A stretch of DNA of 64,000 nt from Sphingomonas sp. Y57 (lineage in GTDB: Bacteria > Pseudomonadota > Alphaproteobacteria > Sphingomonadales > Sphingomonadaceae): the NCBI RefSeq assembly GCF_001015195.1, contig NZ_LDES01000001.1, positions 25,859 through 89,858 on the forward strand, written 5' to 3'. This document shows positions 46,640 to 54,859 of this stretch, piece after piece. Each line of letters begins with the position of its first letter. Positions within the stretch are counted from its first letter, which is position 1. The notes beneath the pieces were generated by a model that saw only the letters and a list, made by a program, of their open reading frames with translations, was not told where the DNA came from and did no database searches. Made by a program: the position numbers and the translations under genes.

Positions 46640-48493
46640 TTACTCCCCCTCGACCTGGCTCACGTCGCGCACCGCGCCGCGGGCGGCGTTGGTGGTGAGG
46701 GCGGCGTAGGCGCGCAGCGCCGGGGAGACGTTGCGCTTGCGGCCGAACGGCTTCCACGCCTTCTTGCCGCGCGCGATCATCTCCTCCTGCCGGGCAGCCA
46801 GCGTCGCGTCGTCGACGTCGAGGCGGATGCCACGGTTGGGGATGTCGATCAGGATCGGGTCGCCGGTCTGGACCAGCGCGATCAGGCCGCCTTCGGCCGC
46901 CTCGGGCGAGACATGGCCGATCGACAGGCCCGAGGTGCCGCCCGAGAAGCGGCCGTCGGTGATCAGCGCGCAGGCCTTGCCCAGGCCCTTCGACTTCAGA
47001 TAGCTGGTCGGGTAGAGCATCTCCTGCATGCCCGGCCCGCCCTTCGGCCCTTCGTAGCGGATCACCACTACGTCGCCCGCCTTCACCTCGTTGCCGAGGA
47101 TGCCGGCGACCGCCGCGTCCTGGCTCTCATAGACGCGCGCGGTGCCGTTGAAGGTCAGCACGCTCTCGTCGACGCCGGCCGTCTTGACGATGCAGCCCTC
47201 GGGCGCGAGGTTGCCGAACAGGACGGCGAGGCCGCCATCCTTGGAGAAGGGATGCTCCGCGCTGCGGATCACGCCGGCTTCGCGATCGAGGTCGAGCTCC
47301 TTCCAGCGGTTGTTCTGGCTGAACGCCACGGTGGTGCGCACGCCACCGGGGGCCGCCTTGTAGAAGTCGCGAACGCTCTCGCTCTCGGTGCGGCTGACGT
47401 CCCAGCGGTCGAGCGCCGCGCCCAGCGTCGGCGCGTGGACGGTCGGCAGGCTGGCGTCGATCAGCCCGGCTTTGTCGAGCTGACCGAGGATCGCCATGAT
47501 CCCGCCGGCGCGGTGGACGTCCTCCATATGGACGTCCTGCTTGGCGGGCGCGACCTTGCACAGGCAGGGAACGCGGCGCGACAGCCGGTCGATGTCGGCC
47601 ATGGTGAAGGGCACCTGTCCCTCATGCGCGGCGGCGAGCAGATGGAGCACGGTGTTGGTCGATCCGCCCATCGCGATATCGAGGCTCATCGCATTCTCGA
47701 ACGCGGCGAAGCTGGCGATGCTGCGCGGCAGGGCGGTGGCGTCTTCCTGCTCGTACCAGCGGCGGGCGAGGTCGACGATCGTGTGCCCGGCCTCGCGGAA
47801 CAGTTTCTCGCGGTCGGCATGGGTGGCGAGGACCGATCCGTTGCCGGGCAGCGACAGGCCCAGCGCCTCGGTCAGGCAGTTCATGCTGTTGGCGGTGAAC
47901 ATGCCCGAGCAGGAGCCGCAGGTCGGGCAGGCCGACCGCTCGATCACCTTCACCTCCTCGTCGGTGTAGTTCTCGTCGGCAGCGACGATCATCGCGTCGA
48001 TCAGGTCGACGGCCAGGGTCTGGCCGCGAATGTCGACCTTGCCGGCCTCCATCGGCCCGCCCGACACGAAGATGACCGGGATGTTGAGGCGCATCGCCGC
48101 CATCAGCATCCCCGGCGTGATCTTGTCGCAGTTGGAGATGCAGAGCAGCGCGTCGGCGCAATGCGCGTTGACCATATATTCGACGCTGTCGGCGATCAGG
48201 TCGCGGCTCGGCAGCGAATAGAGCATGCCGTCATGGCCCATCGCGATGCCGTCGTCGACCGCGATGGTGTTGAATTCCTTGGCGACGCCGCCCGCCGCCT
48301 CGATCTCCCGCGCGACGAGCTGGCCGAGGTCCTTGAGGTGGACATGGCCCGGCACGAACTGGGTGAAGCTGTTGGCGATCGCGATGATCGGCTTGCCGAA
48401 ATCCTCGTCCGTCATGCCGGTGGCGCGCCACAGGCCGCGCGCGCCCGCCATGTTGCGGCCATGCGTGCTGGTGCGGGAACGATATGCGGGCAT
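46640..48493 (-). CDS. ilvD: Dihydroxy-acid dehydratase
   Basis: Fourth step of valine/isoleucine synthesis: dehydrates 2,3-dihydroxy-3-methylbutanoate and -pentanoate. 617 residues, close to E. coli IlvD (616), starting [20 protein letters not shown]. Fe-S ligands C122 ([11 protein letters not shown]) and C195 in [11 protein letters not shown] are present, as is [17 protein letters not shown] near 290. ATG at 48493 is the one matching family length. Divergent from a LysR regulator; ends at a strong hairpin. Confidence 0.97.
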   Translation of the reverse strand: MPAYRSRTSTHGRNMAGARGLWRATGMTDEDFGKPIIAIANSFTQFVPGHVHLKDLGQLVAREIEAAGGVAKEFNTIAVDDGIAMGHDGMLYSLPSRDLIADSVEYMVNAHCADALLCISNCDKITPGMLMAAMRLNIPVIFVSGGPMEAGKVDIRGQTLAVDLIDAMIVAADENYTDEEVKVIERSACPTCGSCSGMFTANSMNCLTEALGLSLPGNGSVLATHADREKLFREAGHTIVDLARRWYEQEDATALPRSIASFAAFENAMSLDIAMGGSTNTVLHLLAAAHEGQVPFTMADIDRLSRRVPCLCKVAPAKQDVHMEDVHRAGGIMAILGQLDKAGLIDASLPTVHAPTLGAALDRWDVSRTESESVRDFYKAAPGGVRTTVAFSQNNRWKELDLDREAGVIRSAEHPFSKDGGLAVLFGNLAPEGCIVKTAGVDESVLTFNGTARVYESQDAAVAGILGNEVKAGDVVVIRYEGPKGGPGMQEMLYPTSYLKSKGLGKACALITDGRFSGGTSGLSIGHVSPEAAEGGLIALVQTGDPILIDIPNRGIRLDVDDATLAARQEEMIARGKKAWKPFGRKRNVSPALRAYAALTTNAARGAVRDVSQVEGE

Positions 48494-48559
48494 TTCCACG
48501 ATCCTCGAATTCTTGTCCTCGTCGCGGCCATGATAAGCGCTTTCGCAAGGGTTGGGAAA

Positions 48560-48579
48560 TATACTATTCAGTCGCTATA
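48560..48579. promoter_or_regulatory. Possible LysR box between ilvD and lysR
   Basis: In the 111-bp divergent gap, TATA (48560-48563) and TATA (48576-48579) are inverted arms 12 bp apart, loosely fitting a LysR site; TATACT at 48560-48565 could be the -10 of the lysR gene but has no good -35 partner. Weak. Confidence 0.3.
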
Positions 48580-48604
48580 AGGTCGTAGAAAGACTTGATC
48601 GCCG

Positions 48605-49507
48605 ATGGACCTGCGCCAACTCCGCCACTTCCTCGCGGTCGCCGACACGCTGCATTTCGGCCGCGCGGCGGAGCGGCTCGGCATGACCCAGCCGCCGCTC
48701 AGCCAATCGATCCTCGCGCTCGAACGCGAGCTCGGCGCGGACCTGTTCGTTCGCTCCAAGCGCAGCGTCGCGCTGACCGCGTTCGGCCGGCAATGGCTCG
48801 ATCACGTCCGCCCGGCGGTGGCCGCGGTCGCTGCGCTTCCCGCCGTCGCCGAGCGGCTGCGGTCGGGTGCGTCGGGCCGGCTGTCGCTCGCCTTCGTCAG
48901 CACCGCCGATTACAGCGTGCTGCCGACACTGGTCGAGCGCTATTCCTCGGCCTTCCCGGAGGTCGAGCTGGAGCTGGTCGAGGCGACCAGCGACATCCAG
49001 GTCGAGGACCTGCAGAGCGGACGGATCAACGCCGGCATCCTCATCTCGAAACGGTCGGCCTTGCCGTCGGCCCTGGCCTATCGCCCGTTGCTCAACGAGC
49101 CGCTGGTGGCGGCGGTGCCCGAAAGCTGGATGGAGGAGGGGCGGCTGGCGACGGGAGACGGAACGCTGCGCGGCGACGGATGGATGGCGGAGCCGCTGAT
49201 CATCTTCCCCGCGCGGGTCGCACCCGATTTCCACGACCTGGTCGTGGGCTTCTACCAGTCACGCGGCCACCAGCCCGTCATCCGGCAGGAGGCGATCCAG
49301 ATGCAGACGATCATCAGCCTGGTCTCGGCAGGGCTTGGCATGGCGCTGGTGCCCGCGTCGCTGCGCCATCTGGCGCGGACCGGGGTGCGCTACCTTCCCC
49401 TCGCGGGTGCGCCGGAGCTCGAAACCGGGCTGGCATGGCGCGAGCGGGACGACAGCCCGACGCTGGCGGCGTTCCTCGCGCTTGCCTCGCCATCCTCCCG
49501 CGCCTAG
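48605..49507 (+). CDS. LysR-family regulator divergent from ilvD
   Basis: A 300-residue LysR-type regulator with the winged helix LRQLRHFLAVADTLHFGRAA, then RLGMTQPPLSQSILALEREL, and a periplasmic-binding-like effector domain from about 90. The divergent position suggests control of ilvD, as IlvY controls ilvC in enterics, but that is inference. ATG 4 bp after a weak site. Confidence 0.9.
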   Translation: MDLRQLRHFLAVADTLHFGRAAERLGMTQPPLSQSILALERELGADLFVRSKRSVALTAFGRQWLDHVRPAVAAVAALPAVAERLRSGASGRLSLAFVSTADYSVLPTLVERYSSAFPEVELELVEATSDIQVEDLQSGRINAGILISKRSALPSALAYRPLLNEPLVAAVPESWMEEGRLATGDGTLRGDGWMAEPLIIFPARVAPDFHDLVVGFYQSRGHQPVIRQEAIQMQTIISLVSAGLGMALVPASLRHLARTGVRYLPLAGAPELETGLAWRERDDSPTLAAFLALASPSSRA

Positions 49508-49534
49508 GACGCCTGTTTGCGCGGGCGATACGTC

Positions 49535-49616
49535 ATCCTGAACGCGTTTCAGGATCCACCGCGCCACAAGGCATGGCTGCGAGGATGATGGGTGGATGCT
49601 GAAACGAGTTCAGCAT
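49535..49616. repeat. Paired palindromic repeat between lysR and lipoprotein gene
   Basis: Two hairpins of the same design, 8-bp stem and 5-nt loop: ATCCTGAA-CGCGT-TTCAGGAT (49535-49555) and ATGCTGAA-ACGAG-TTCAGCAT (49596-49616), 40 bp apart. The pair looks like a short mobile palindromic element (REP doublet). The second palindrome contains the start codon of the following lipoprotein gene. Confidence 0.65.
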
Positions 49617-49967
49617 GGCGGTTATGGATGGGGGCTGTGGGCCGTGACGGCCGCCCTCCTGCTCACCGCCTGCGGCGGCGCCGACGATAGGGCCGCTGGC
49701 GTCCGGCCGATCGATTGTCGCCTCGCCGAAGCCAAGGATTTCGAGCAAATCTGCACGGTCGAGCGGACGGACAGCCCGGATGGGCCGGTTCTGGTCGCGC
49801 GCGGGCCGGATGGCGGGTTCCGCCGGCTGCTGATCGTCGAGGACGGACGCGGTGTGATCGCGGCCGACGGGGCGGAGCCGATCGACGTGCGGTCGGCCGG
49901 CAGCGGCCATATCGATGTCACGGCGGGCGGCATGGTCTATCGCCTGCCTGCGAAGGTGACGGCGTGA
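49596..49967 (+). CDS. Small lipoprotein with start codon inside a repeat
   Basis: A 123-residue lipoprotein. Signal: MLKRVQHGGYGWGLWAVTAA, then LLLTAC with lipobox LTAC and mature start CGGADDRAAG. The mature part is beta-rich: CRLAEAKDFEQICTVERTDS, FRRLLIVEDGRGVIAADGAE, IDVTAGGMVYRLPAKV. Residues 1-7 (MLKRVQH) are encoded by the palindromic repeat, which gives the signal its positive charge. The GTG start of nnrE-nnrD overlaps its stop (GTGA). A family with this mature sequence is not recognised. Confidence 0.8.
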   Translation: MLKRVQHGGYGWGLWAVTAALLLTACGGADDRAAGVRPIDCRLAEAKDFEQICTVERTDSPDGPVLVARGPDGGFRRLLIVEDGRGVIAADGAEPIDVRSAGSGHIDVTAGGMVYRLPAKVTA

Positions 49968-51337
49968 ACGGCCGGCCGATCCTGACCGCCGCAGAGACGC
50001 GCGCGGCGGAGGAAGCGGTCTTCGCTAAGGGGCTTAGCGTCGAACAGGCGATGGAAGCGGCCGGCGGTGTGGTGGCCGAGGCGGCATGGCGCTATGCCGG
50101 CCGGGTGCCGACGCTGGTGCTGTGCGGGCCGGGCAACAATGGCGGCGACGGCTATGTGATAGCGCGCCTGCTCAAGGCGCGCGGGCTCAAGGTTCGGGTC
50201 GCCGCGAGCGGAGAACCGGGAACCGGCGCTGCCCGCGCGATGCGCGCGCGCTGGGACGGTCCGGTCGAGGCGCTGGCCGACGCGACGCCGGCGCCGCTGC
50301 TGATCGACGCGCTGTTCGGCACCGGCCTGTCCCGGCGGCTCGACCCGGTGATCGCGGAGCCGCTGGAACGGCTGGCGAAGGCCGCGCGGCTGCGGATCGC
50401 GGTTGACCTGCCGAGCGGGGTGGGAACTGACGACGGCGCGCTGCTTGGCCCCGGCATCGCCTATGAGATGACGGTCGCATTGGCCGTGCTCAAGCCCGCC
50501 CACCGGCTTCAGCCGGCCGCGGCGCTGATGGGCCGGCTGGTGCTCGGCGACATCGACATCCCCGGCGCATCGAAGCTGGTCGAGATCGCCCGGCCGCATC
50601 TTCCGGCGCCGGGACCGGCCGACCATAAATATACGCGCGGCCATGTCGTCGTCGCGGAGGGGGCGATGCCGGGGGCGGCGCTGCTATCCGCGATGGCGGC
50701 GCAGCGCGGCGGCGCCGGTTATGTCACGCTGGCCGGCAAGGCGCCGGGGCAGGGCGGCCCGGCCGCGATCGTGCGTCGCGACGCGCCGCTTGGCGACATC
50801 CTCGCCGACGATCGGGTCGGCGTGGCTCTGGTCGGTCCGGGGCTCGGCCGCGACGCGGTGGCACGGTCGCTGCTGGACGTCGCCCTGGCGGCGGGCACGC
50901 CGCTGGTGCTCGACGCCGATGCGCTGGTGCTGCTCGCGGGGAGCGGCGCGCTGCCGGGGACGCCGGTGCTGACCCCGCACGAAGGCGAGTTCACCAAGCT
51001 GTTCGGCATGCTGCCGGGCAGCCGGATCGATCGGGCCCGCGCGGCGGCGGAGCGATCGCGGGCCGTGGTCGTCCTCAAGGGCCCCGATACGGTGGTGGCC
51101 GCGCCGGACGGCCGCGCGGCGATCGCTCCGCCCGCGCCTGGCTGGCTCGCCAGCGCCGGGACCGGGGACGTACTGGCAGGCCTGATCGCGGCCAATCGGG
51201 CACGCAGTCTCGACCCCTTCGATGCCGCTTGTGCGGGCGTGTGGCTGCACGGCCGTGCCGCGGCGCTGGCCGGTGCGGGGCTGATCGCCGACGATCTGAT
51301 CGCGCATCTCCCGCAAGCGCTGGAAGCCTGTCTGTGA
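49964..51337 (+). CDS. nnr: Bifunctional NAD(P)H-hydrate epimerase / dehydratase
   Basis: Repairs damaged NAD(P)H: the N-terminal YjeF/NnrE domain (about 1-210) epimerises R- and S-NAD(P)HX, the C-terminal NnrD domain (about 220-457) dehydrates S-NAD(P)HX with ADP. Motifs: LVLCGPGNNGGDGYVIARLL near 50, LIDALFGTGLSRRLDP near 110, VLTPHEGEFTKLFGM near 340, [16 protein letters not shown] and WLASAGTGDVLAGLIA near 400. GTG start at 49964 overlaps the lipoprotein stop; the next gene starts in its stop (GTGA). A separate NnrD is encoded at 28019. Confidence 0.95.
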   Translation: MNGRPILTAAETRAAEEAVFAKGLSVEQAMEAAGGVVAEAAWRYAGRVPTLVLCGPGNNGGDGYVIARLLKARGLKVRVAASGEPGTGAARAMRARWDGPVEALADATPAPLLIDALFGTGLSRRLDPVIAEPLERLAKAARLRIAVDLPSGVGTDDGALLGPGIAYEMTVALAVLKPAHRLQPAAALMGRLVLGDIDIPGASKLVEIARPHLPAPGPADHKYTRGHVVVAEGAMPGAALLSAMAAQRGGAGYVTLAGKAPGQGGPAAIVRRDAPLGDILADDRVGVALVGPGLGRDAVARSLLDVALAAGTPLVLDADALVLLAGSGALPGTPVLTPHEGEFTKLFGMLPGSRIDRARAAAERSRAVVVLKGPDTVVAAPDGRAAIAPPAPGWLASAGTGDVLAGLIAANRARSLDPFDAACAGVWLHGRAAALAGAGLIADDLIAHLPQALEACL

Positions 51338-52551
51338 GCGACGGGGAGGTGAAGGACTGGGAGCCGATCGTCCGCATCGCGGCGCGCGGTGAGGGGATCA
51401 CCGCCGACGGCCGCCACTCGCCGCTGTCGGCGCCCGGCGACCTGCTCGGGCTCGACGGCAGCCTGCGATGGGGGCCGCACCATGTCGAGCCGCCCTGCCG
51501 CCACTTTCCCAAATGCGGGGGCTGCCAGCTCCAGCAGGTCGACGACGAATCCTATGCCGCCTTCCTCGGGCAGCGGATTACCGGCGCGCTCGCCCAGCAG
51601 AAGATCGATGCGCCGCCGCTCGCGCCCGCTGCGCTGTCCGGGCCGGAGACGCGCCGCCGCGCTTCGCTTCGCGCCGAGCGGCAGGGCAAGCGGATGCTGC
51701 TCGGCTTCAACGAGGCGCAGACTCACCATATCGTCGATATCCGGATGTGTGCGGTGCTCCATCCGACGCTGTTCGCGCTGGTCGATCCGCTGCGCCGCCT
51801 GCTTCACCCGATGCTGCGCGACCGGCGGGCGGCGGGGGTGCAGATGACATTGGTTGATCAAGGCGTCGACCTGCTGCTCGAAAAGGTCGAGGTCGAGGGG
51901 CTCGCCGTGATCGAGGCGCTCAACGACTTCGCACAGGCACATGGCCTGGCACGCTTGTCGGTCGACGACGGCTACGGCCCGCAGCCGCGCTGGGAGCCCG
52001 AGCCGGCGACGGTGACGCTGGGTGGCGCCGCGGTGCCCTTCCCGGCGGGCGGCTTCCTCCAGGCGACCACCGAGGGCGAGGCGGCGCTGCTCGCCGAGGT
52101 CGAGGCGATCGTCGGCGACGCCCGGCTGGTCGCCGACCTCTTCGCGGGCCTCGGCACCTTTGCGCTCCCGCTGGCGCGGACGAGGCGCGTCTATGCCGCC
52201 GAGGGTGCGCGTGACGCGGTGCTGGGGCTGAAAGCGGCGGCCGATCGCAGCCAGCGGATAATCGGCGTCGACCATCGCGACCTTTTCCGCCGGCCGCTCG
52301 ACGTTGCCGAGCTCGACCGCTTCGACGCGGTCGTGCTGGATCCGCCGCGCGCCGGCGCCAGGGAACAGATGCCCGCGCTCGCCGCCAGCGCGAAGGTGCG
52401 GCGGATCGCCTATGTCTCGTGCAATCCCTCCACCTTCGCCCGCGACGCCCGGATACTGCTTGAGGGCGGCTGGCGGCTCGAGCGGATCACCCCGGTCGGG
52501 CAGTTCCGTTGGTCGACCCACGCGGAACTGGTGGCGGCGTTCGTGCGATAG
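51334..52551 (+). CDS. rlmD: 23S rRNA m5U methyltransferase (RlmD/RumA-type)
   Basis: A 405-residue SAM-dependent RNA uracil-C5 methyltransferase. Fe-S cysteines C55, C61 and C64 in CRHFPKCGGCQ and a fourth at about 133 (IRMCAVLH) fit the RlmD pattern. SAM motifs: LVADLFAGLGTFALPLAR near 265, VVLDPPRAGAREQM near 330, and the catalytic Cys in YVSCNPSTFARDARIL near 365. The TRAM domain of E. coli RlmD is short here (about residues 8-50). GTG start coupled to nnr. The exact target U (747, 1939 or tRNA) cannot be told. Confidence 0.9.
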   Translation: MSDGEVKDWEPIVRIAARGEGITADGRHSPLSAPGDLLGLDGSLRWGPHHVEPPCRHFPKCGGCQLQQVDDESYAAFLGQRITGALAQQKIDAPPLAPAALSGPETRRRASLRAERQGKRMLLGFNEAQTHHIVDIRMCAVLHPTLFALVDPLRRLLHPMLRDRRAAGVQMTLVDQGVDLLLEKVEVEGLAVIEALNDFAQAHGLARLSVDDGYGPQPRWEPEPATVTLGGAAVPFPAGGFLQATTEGEAALLAEVEAIVGDARLVADLFAGLGTFALPLARTRRVYAAEGARDAVLGLKAAADRSQRIIGVDHRDLFRRPLDVAELDRFDAVVLDPPRAGAREQMPALAASAKVRRIAYVSCNPSTFARDARILLEGGWRLERITPVGQFRWSTHAELVAAFVR

Positions 52552-52557
52552 GCCGCG

Positions 52558-52992
52558 TCAGGCTGCCGGGCCGCCGAACAGCAGCAGAGCGGCGCGCAGG
52601 CTGAGCACGAACAGGACCAGCGACGCCGCGACGAACACCGCGAAGCGAAGCATCACGAGGTTGACCGTCGCCTGGACGAGGCTGTGGACGATCCGCAACG
52701 CGACATAGATCCATGCCAGCGTCGCGTTGAGCCCGCCGCCCGCGGCGAGGAAGGCGAGGGTGAGCGCAACCGCGTAGAAAATGGTCGGCTGCTCGTGAAG
52801 ATGGTTGTAGTTGTCCGCCTTCCAGCGGACCCGCGCGGGGATCTGGTCCATGAATTCGCTGGCCGGCCGGCCTGGATCATAGACGATCCCGCCCTTGATC
52901 ATCGCCGGAATACGGGTGGCGTAGAGCCATATCCACATCACGAACGTCCAGAGCACCAACGCGATCACCGCGCACAATATCGGCGTATGCAT
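52558..52992 (-). CDS. MAPEG family membrane protein
   Basis: A 144-residue membrane protein with four helices: ILCAVIALVLWTFVMWIWLY, then YAVALTLAFLAAGGGLNATL, IYVALRIVHSLVQATVNLVM and AVFVAASLVLFVLSLRAALL. MAPEG proteins include glutathione transferases and peroxidases; R/N residues in RVRWKADNYNHLHEQPTIFY are the typical glutathione-site block. AGGGAGGT site before ATG. Convergent with rlmD (6-bp gap). Confidence 0.88.
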   Translation of the reverse strand: MHTPILCAVIALVLWTFVMWIWLYATRIPAMIKGGIVYDPGRPASEFMDQIPARVRWKADNYNHLHEQPTIFYAVALTLAFLAAGGGLNATLAWIYVALRIVHSLVQATVNLVMLRFAVFVAASLVLFVLSLRAALLLFGGPAA

Positions 52993-53145
52993 GCGACCTC
53001 CCTCTCCCCGCCCGGCCGCGGGGGCCGAGAGCTTGCATCAAATACCATATTGCTTCGACCAAAGGCGGAACGATTTCGGATTTCGCGGCGGCGATGCGTA
53101 TCTTTGCTAAGTGCGCCAACACCGGCCCCATGCGATAAGCGGGGC

Positions 53146-53598
53146 ATGTATCAGTCGCTTATCTATGTCAGTCGCAGCAGGCTTGAATTGCCGTCCCAGG
53201 CGGCGGAGATCGACAGGATCGTGTCGGGCTCGATCGCACGCAACGACAGCCTCGGGGTGCGTGGAGCGCTTATCTTCACCGAGCGCCATTTCGCCCAGAT
53301 ATTGGAAGGCCCGCGGGATGCGATCGCCGAATTGATGGACAGCATCCGCCGCGATCCGCGACACGAGGCGGTAACGGTGATCGAGGACCGGCCCGTCGAC
53401 GGCTACCGCTTTCCCGACTGGAGCCTCGCCTATTGGGGGGACGCCAGCTACATGGACCAGCATGTCGCGCGGGTGCTCGACAAGGCCGACGCGCTCAGCC
53501 GGTCCCAGCAGAGCGCCAATCTTTATGAATTGCTGCAGAAGCTGTCGCAGGCCAGCCACGACCAGGACCGCCCGATCGGGCGACCCTCGTCGCACTGA
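53146..53598 (+). CDS. BLUF-domain blue-light photosensor
   Basis: A 150-residue stand-alone BLUF protein that binds FAD and senses blue light. The photochemical residues are present: Tyr7 (LIYVS), Asn33 (ARNDSLGVRGALIF), Gln51 (FAQILEG) and Trp92 (FPDWSLAYW). The BLUF fold covers about 1-95; the C-terminal ~50 residues (VARVLDKADALSRSQQSANL) form helices that usually relay the signal to partners. No output domain is fused, and no EAL/GGDEF or regulator gene is adjacent, so the partner is unknown. The start at 53146 is the family start. Confidence 0.92.
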   Translation: MYQSLIYVSRSRLELPSQAAEIDRIVSGSIARNDSLGVRGALIFTERHFAQILEGPRDAIAELMDSIRRDPRHEAVTVIEDRPVDGYRFPDWSLAYWGDASYMDQHVARVLDKADALSRSQQSANLYELLQKLSQASHDQDRPIGRPSSH

Positions 53599-53620
53599 GG
53601 GGACTTTCTCCATCCTTCGC

Positions 53621-53642
53621 CATTCCCGCGAAAACGGGAATG
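53621..53642. repeat. Palindromic repeat after the BLUF gene
   Basis: CATTCCCG (53621-53628) and CGGGAATG (53635-53642) with a 6-nt CGAAAA loop, followed by ACGG. The GTCATTCCCG-type core with a GAAA loop is related to the elements at 54762 and 58492. Lies between convergent genes, so it may terminate both. Confidence 0.6.
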
Positions 53643-53684
53643 ACGGAGGGGATAGGTCGATCGCCCGAAAGGGCGCGGCTCAAA

Positions 53685-54737
53685 TCAGTCGAACAGCTTG
53701 CCCCAGGCGCGCTTGGCGCGGGTCTTCCAGTGGCCGCGATGATAGGCGTCGGACGCCAGCAGCGGGATCACCGAGCCGGCTTCCGCGAACACCATCTGTT
53801 CGATGCCGGTGTTGACCTTGCCCCAGCTCGCCGCCTCCTGGAGGGTCGAGGAGGAGCAGGCGCCGTCGCGCACGTCGGCGACGGTGATCTGCACGGCATA
53901 TTTGTGCACCTCGACATCGTCATGGCCGAGGATCTCGGCGCAGACGACGGTATCCTGAATGAAATTCTTAGGCACGCCGCCGCCGATCATCAGCAGGCCG
54001 CTGGTGCCCGCCTTGATCTTGATATCGGTCAGCTCGCGGAAGTCCGCGATGGCGTCGAGCACCATATAGGGCCGCCCCGCCTTCATGCAGTCGACCTGAT
54101 GCTTGACGAGGCCGAACCCGGCCGAGCTGTCGACGAAGGCCGGGCAGAAGATCGGCACGTCATGCTCATAGGCGAGCTTGACGAGGCTGTTCTCCTTCTT
54201 GCCATGCTCGACGAGATATTTGCCCATCTCGCGGATGAAGGCGCGGCTCGAATAGGGGCGGGGCTCCAGCGAGTTGGCGATCTTGTAGATCGTATGGTCG
54301 CAGTCCTGGAGCTGCTCCTCGTCGATATAGGTGTCGTAGATGCGGTCGATCAGCAGCGAGCGCAGCGTATCGTCGTCCGGCACCTCGAGCGCCTGATAAT
54401 GCTTGTGGCCAAGGCCCTCGAAGAAATCCATGTCGACGATGGAGGCGCCGGTCGCGACCACCGCGTCGACCATGCCCGAACGCACCAGTTCGGCATAGGC
54501 GTCCATGCAGCCGCCGGCCGATGTCGAGCCCGCGATCACCAGGAAGATGGTGCAGTCCGGATCCTGGAGCATCTGGTTGTAGATGCCTGTGGCGCGGGCG
54601 AGGTCGCGGCTGGTGAAGCTCATCTTGCCCATCGCGTCGATGATCGGGCGCGCGTCGAAGCTCTTGATGTCGATATGCTCGACGGTGGTCGAGAGCAGCT
54701 CGGCCTTGCGCGTGTCGTTCACAGTGGCGTCGTTCAT
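53685..54737 (-). CDS. Deoxyhypusine-synthase-like protein (probable homospermidine synthase)
   Basis: A 350-residue NAD-dependent aminobutyl transferase of the deoxyhypusine synthase family. NAD and substrate blocks: FLVIAGSTSAGGCMDAYAEL near 65, VDAVVATGASIVDMDFFEGL near 90, IFCPAFVDSSAGFGLVKHQV near 197, and LLMIGGGVPKNFIQDTVVC near 248. The catalytic lysine is K307 (EAASWGKVNTG). Bacteria lack eIF5A, so the protein partner of the eukaryotic enzyme is absent; in this operon, right after a putrescine-making decarboxylase, transfer of the aminobutyl group to putrescine to give homospermidine is the best guess. Start ATG at 54737 with GGAG at 6 bp. Function is inference; family is clear. Confidence 0.9.
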   Translation of the reverse strand: MNDATVNDTRKAELLSTTVEHIDIKSFDARPIIDAMGKMSFTSRDLARATGIYNQMLQDPDCTIFLVIAGSTSAGGCMDAYAELVRSGMVDAVVATGASIVDMDFFEGLGHKHYQALEVPDDDTLRSLLIDRIYDTYIDEEQLQDCDHTIYKIANSLEPRPYSSRAFIREMGKYLVEHGKKENSLVKLAYEHDVPIFCPAFVDSSAGFGLVKHQVDCMKAGRPYMVLDAIADFRELTDIKIKAGTSGLLMIGGGVPKNFIQDTVVCAEILGHDDVEVHKYAVQITVADVRDGACSSSTLQEAASWGKVNTGIEQMVFAEAGSVIPLLASDAYHRGHWKTRAKRAWGKLFD

Positions 54738-54761
54738 GATGGTCTCCGGAAATCCAAACGG

Positions 54762-54839
54762 CCGTCATCCAAGCGAAAGCTGGGACCTCCCTTCCTTGCG
54801 ACGAGATCAGGGAGATTCCAGCTTTCGCTGGAACGACGG
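54762..54839. repeat. Palindromic element inside the polyamine operon
   Basis: About 78 bp with inverted ends: left arm 54762-54785, right arm 54816-54839, roughly 20 of 24 positions matching. Each arm has a GCGAAAGC-type core and is followed inward by ACCTCCCT / AGGGAGAT. The same plan is seen at 58492-58584 with better-preserved arms, so both are copies of one MITE-like family. It separates the decarboxylase from the DHS-like gene and could form a hairpin in their mRNA. Confidence 0.75.
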
Positions 54840-54859
54840 AATTATGTGCTGAGCTGCCC

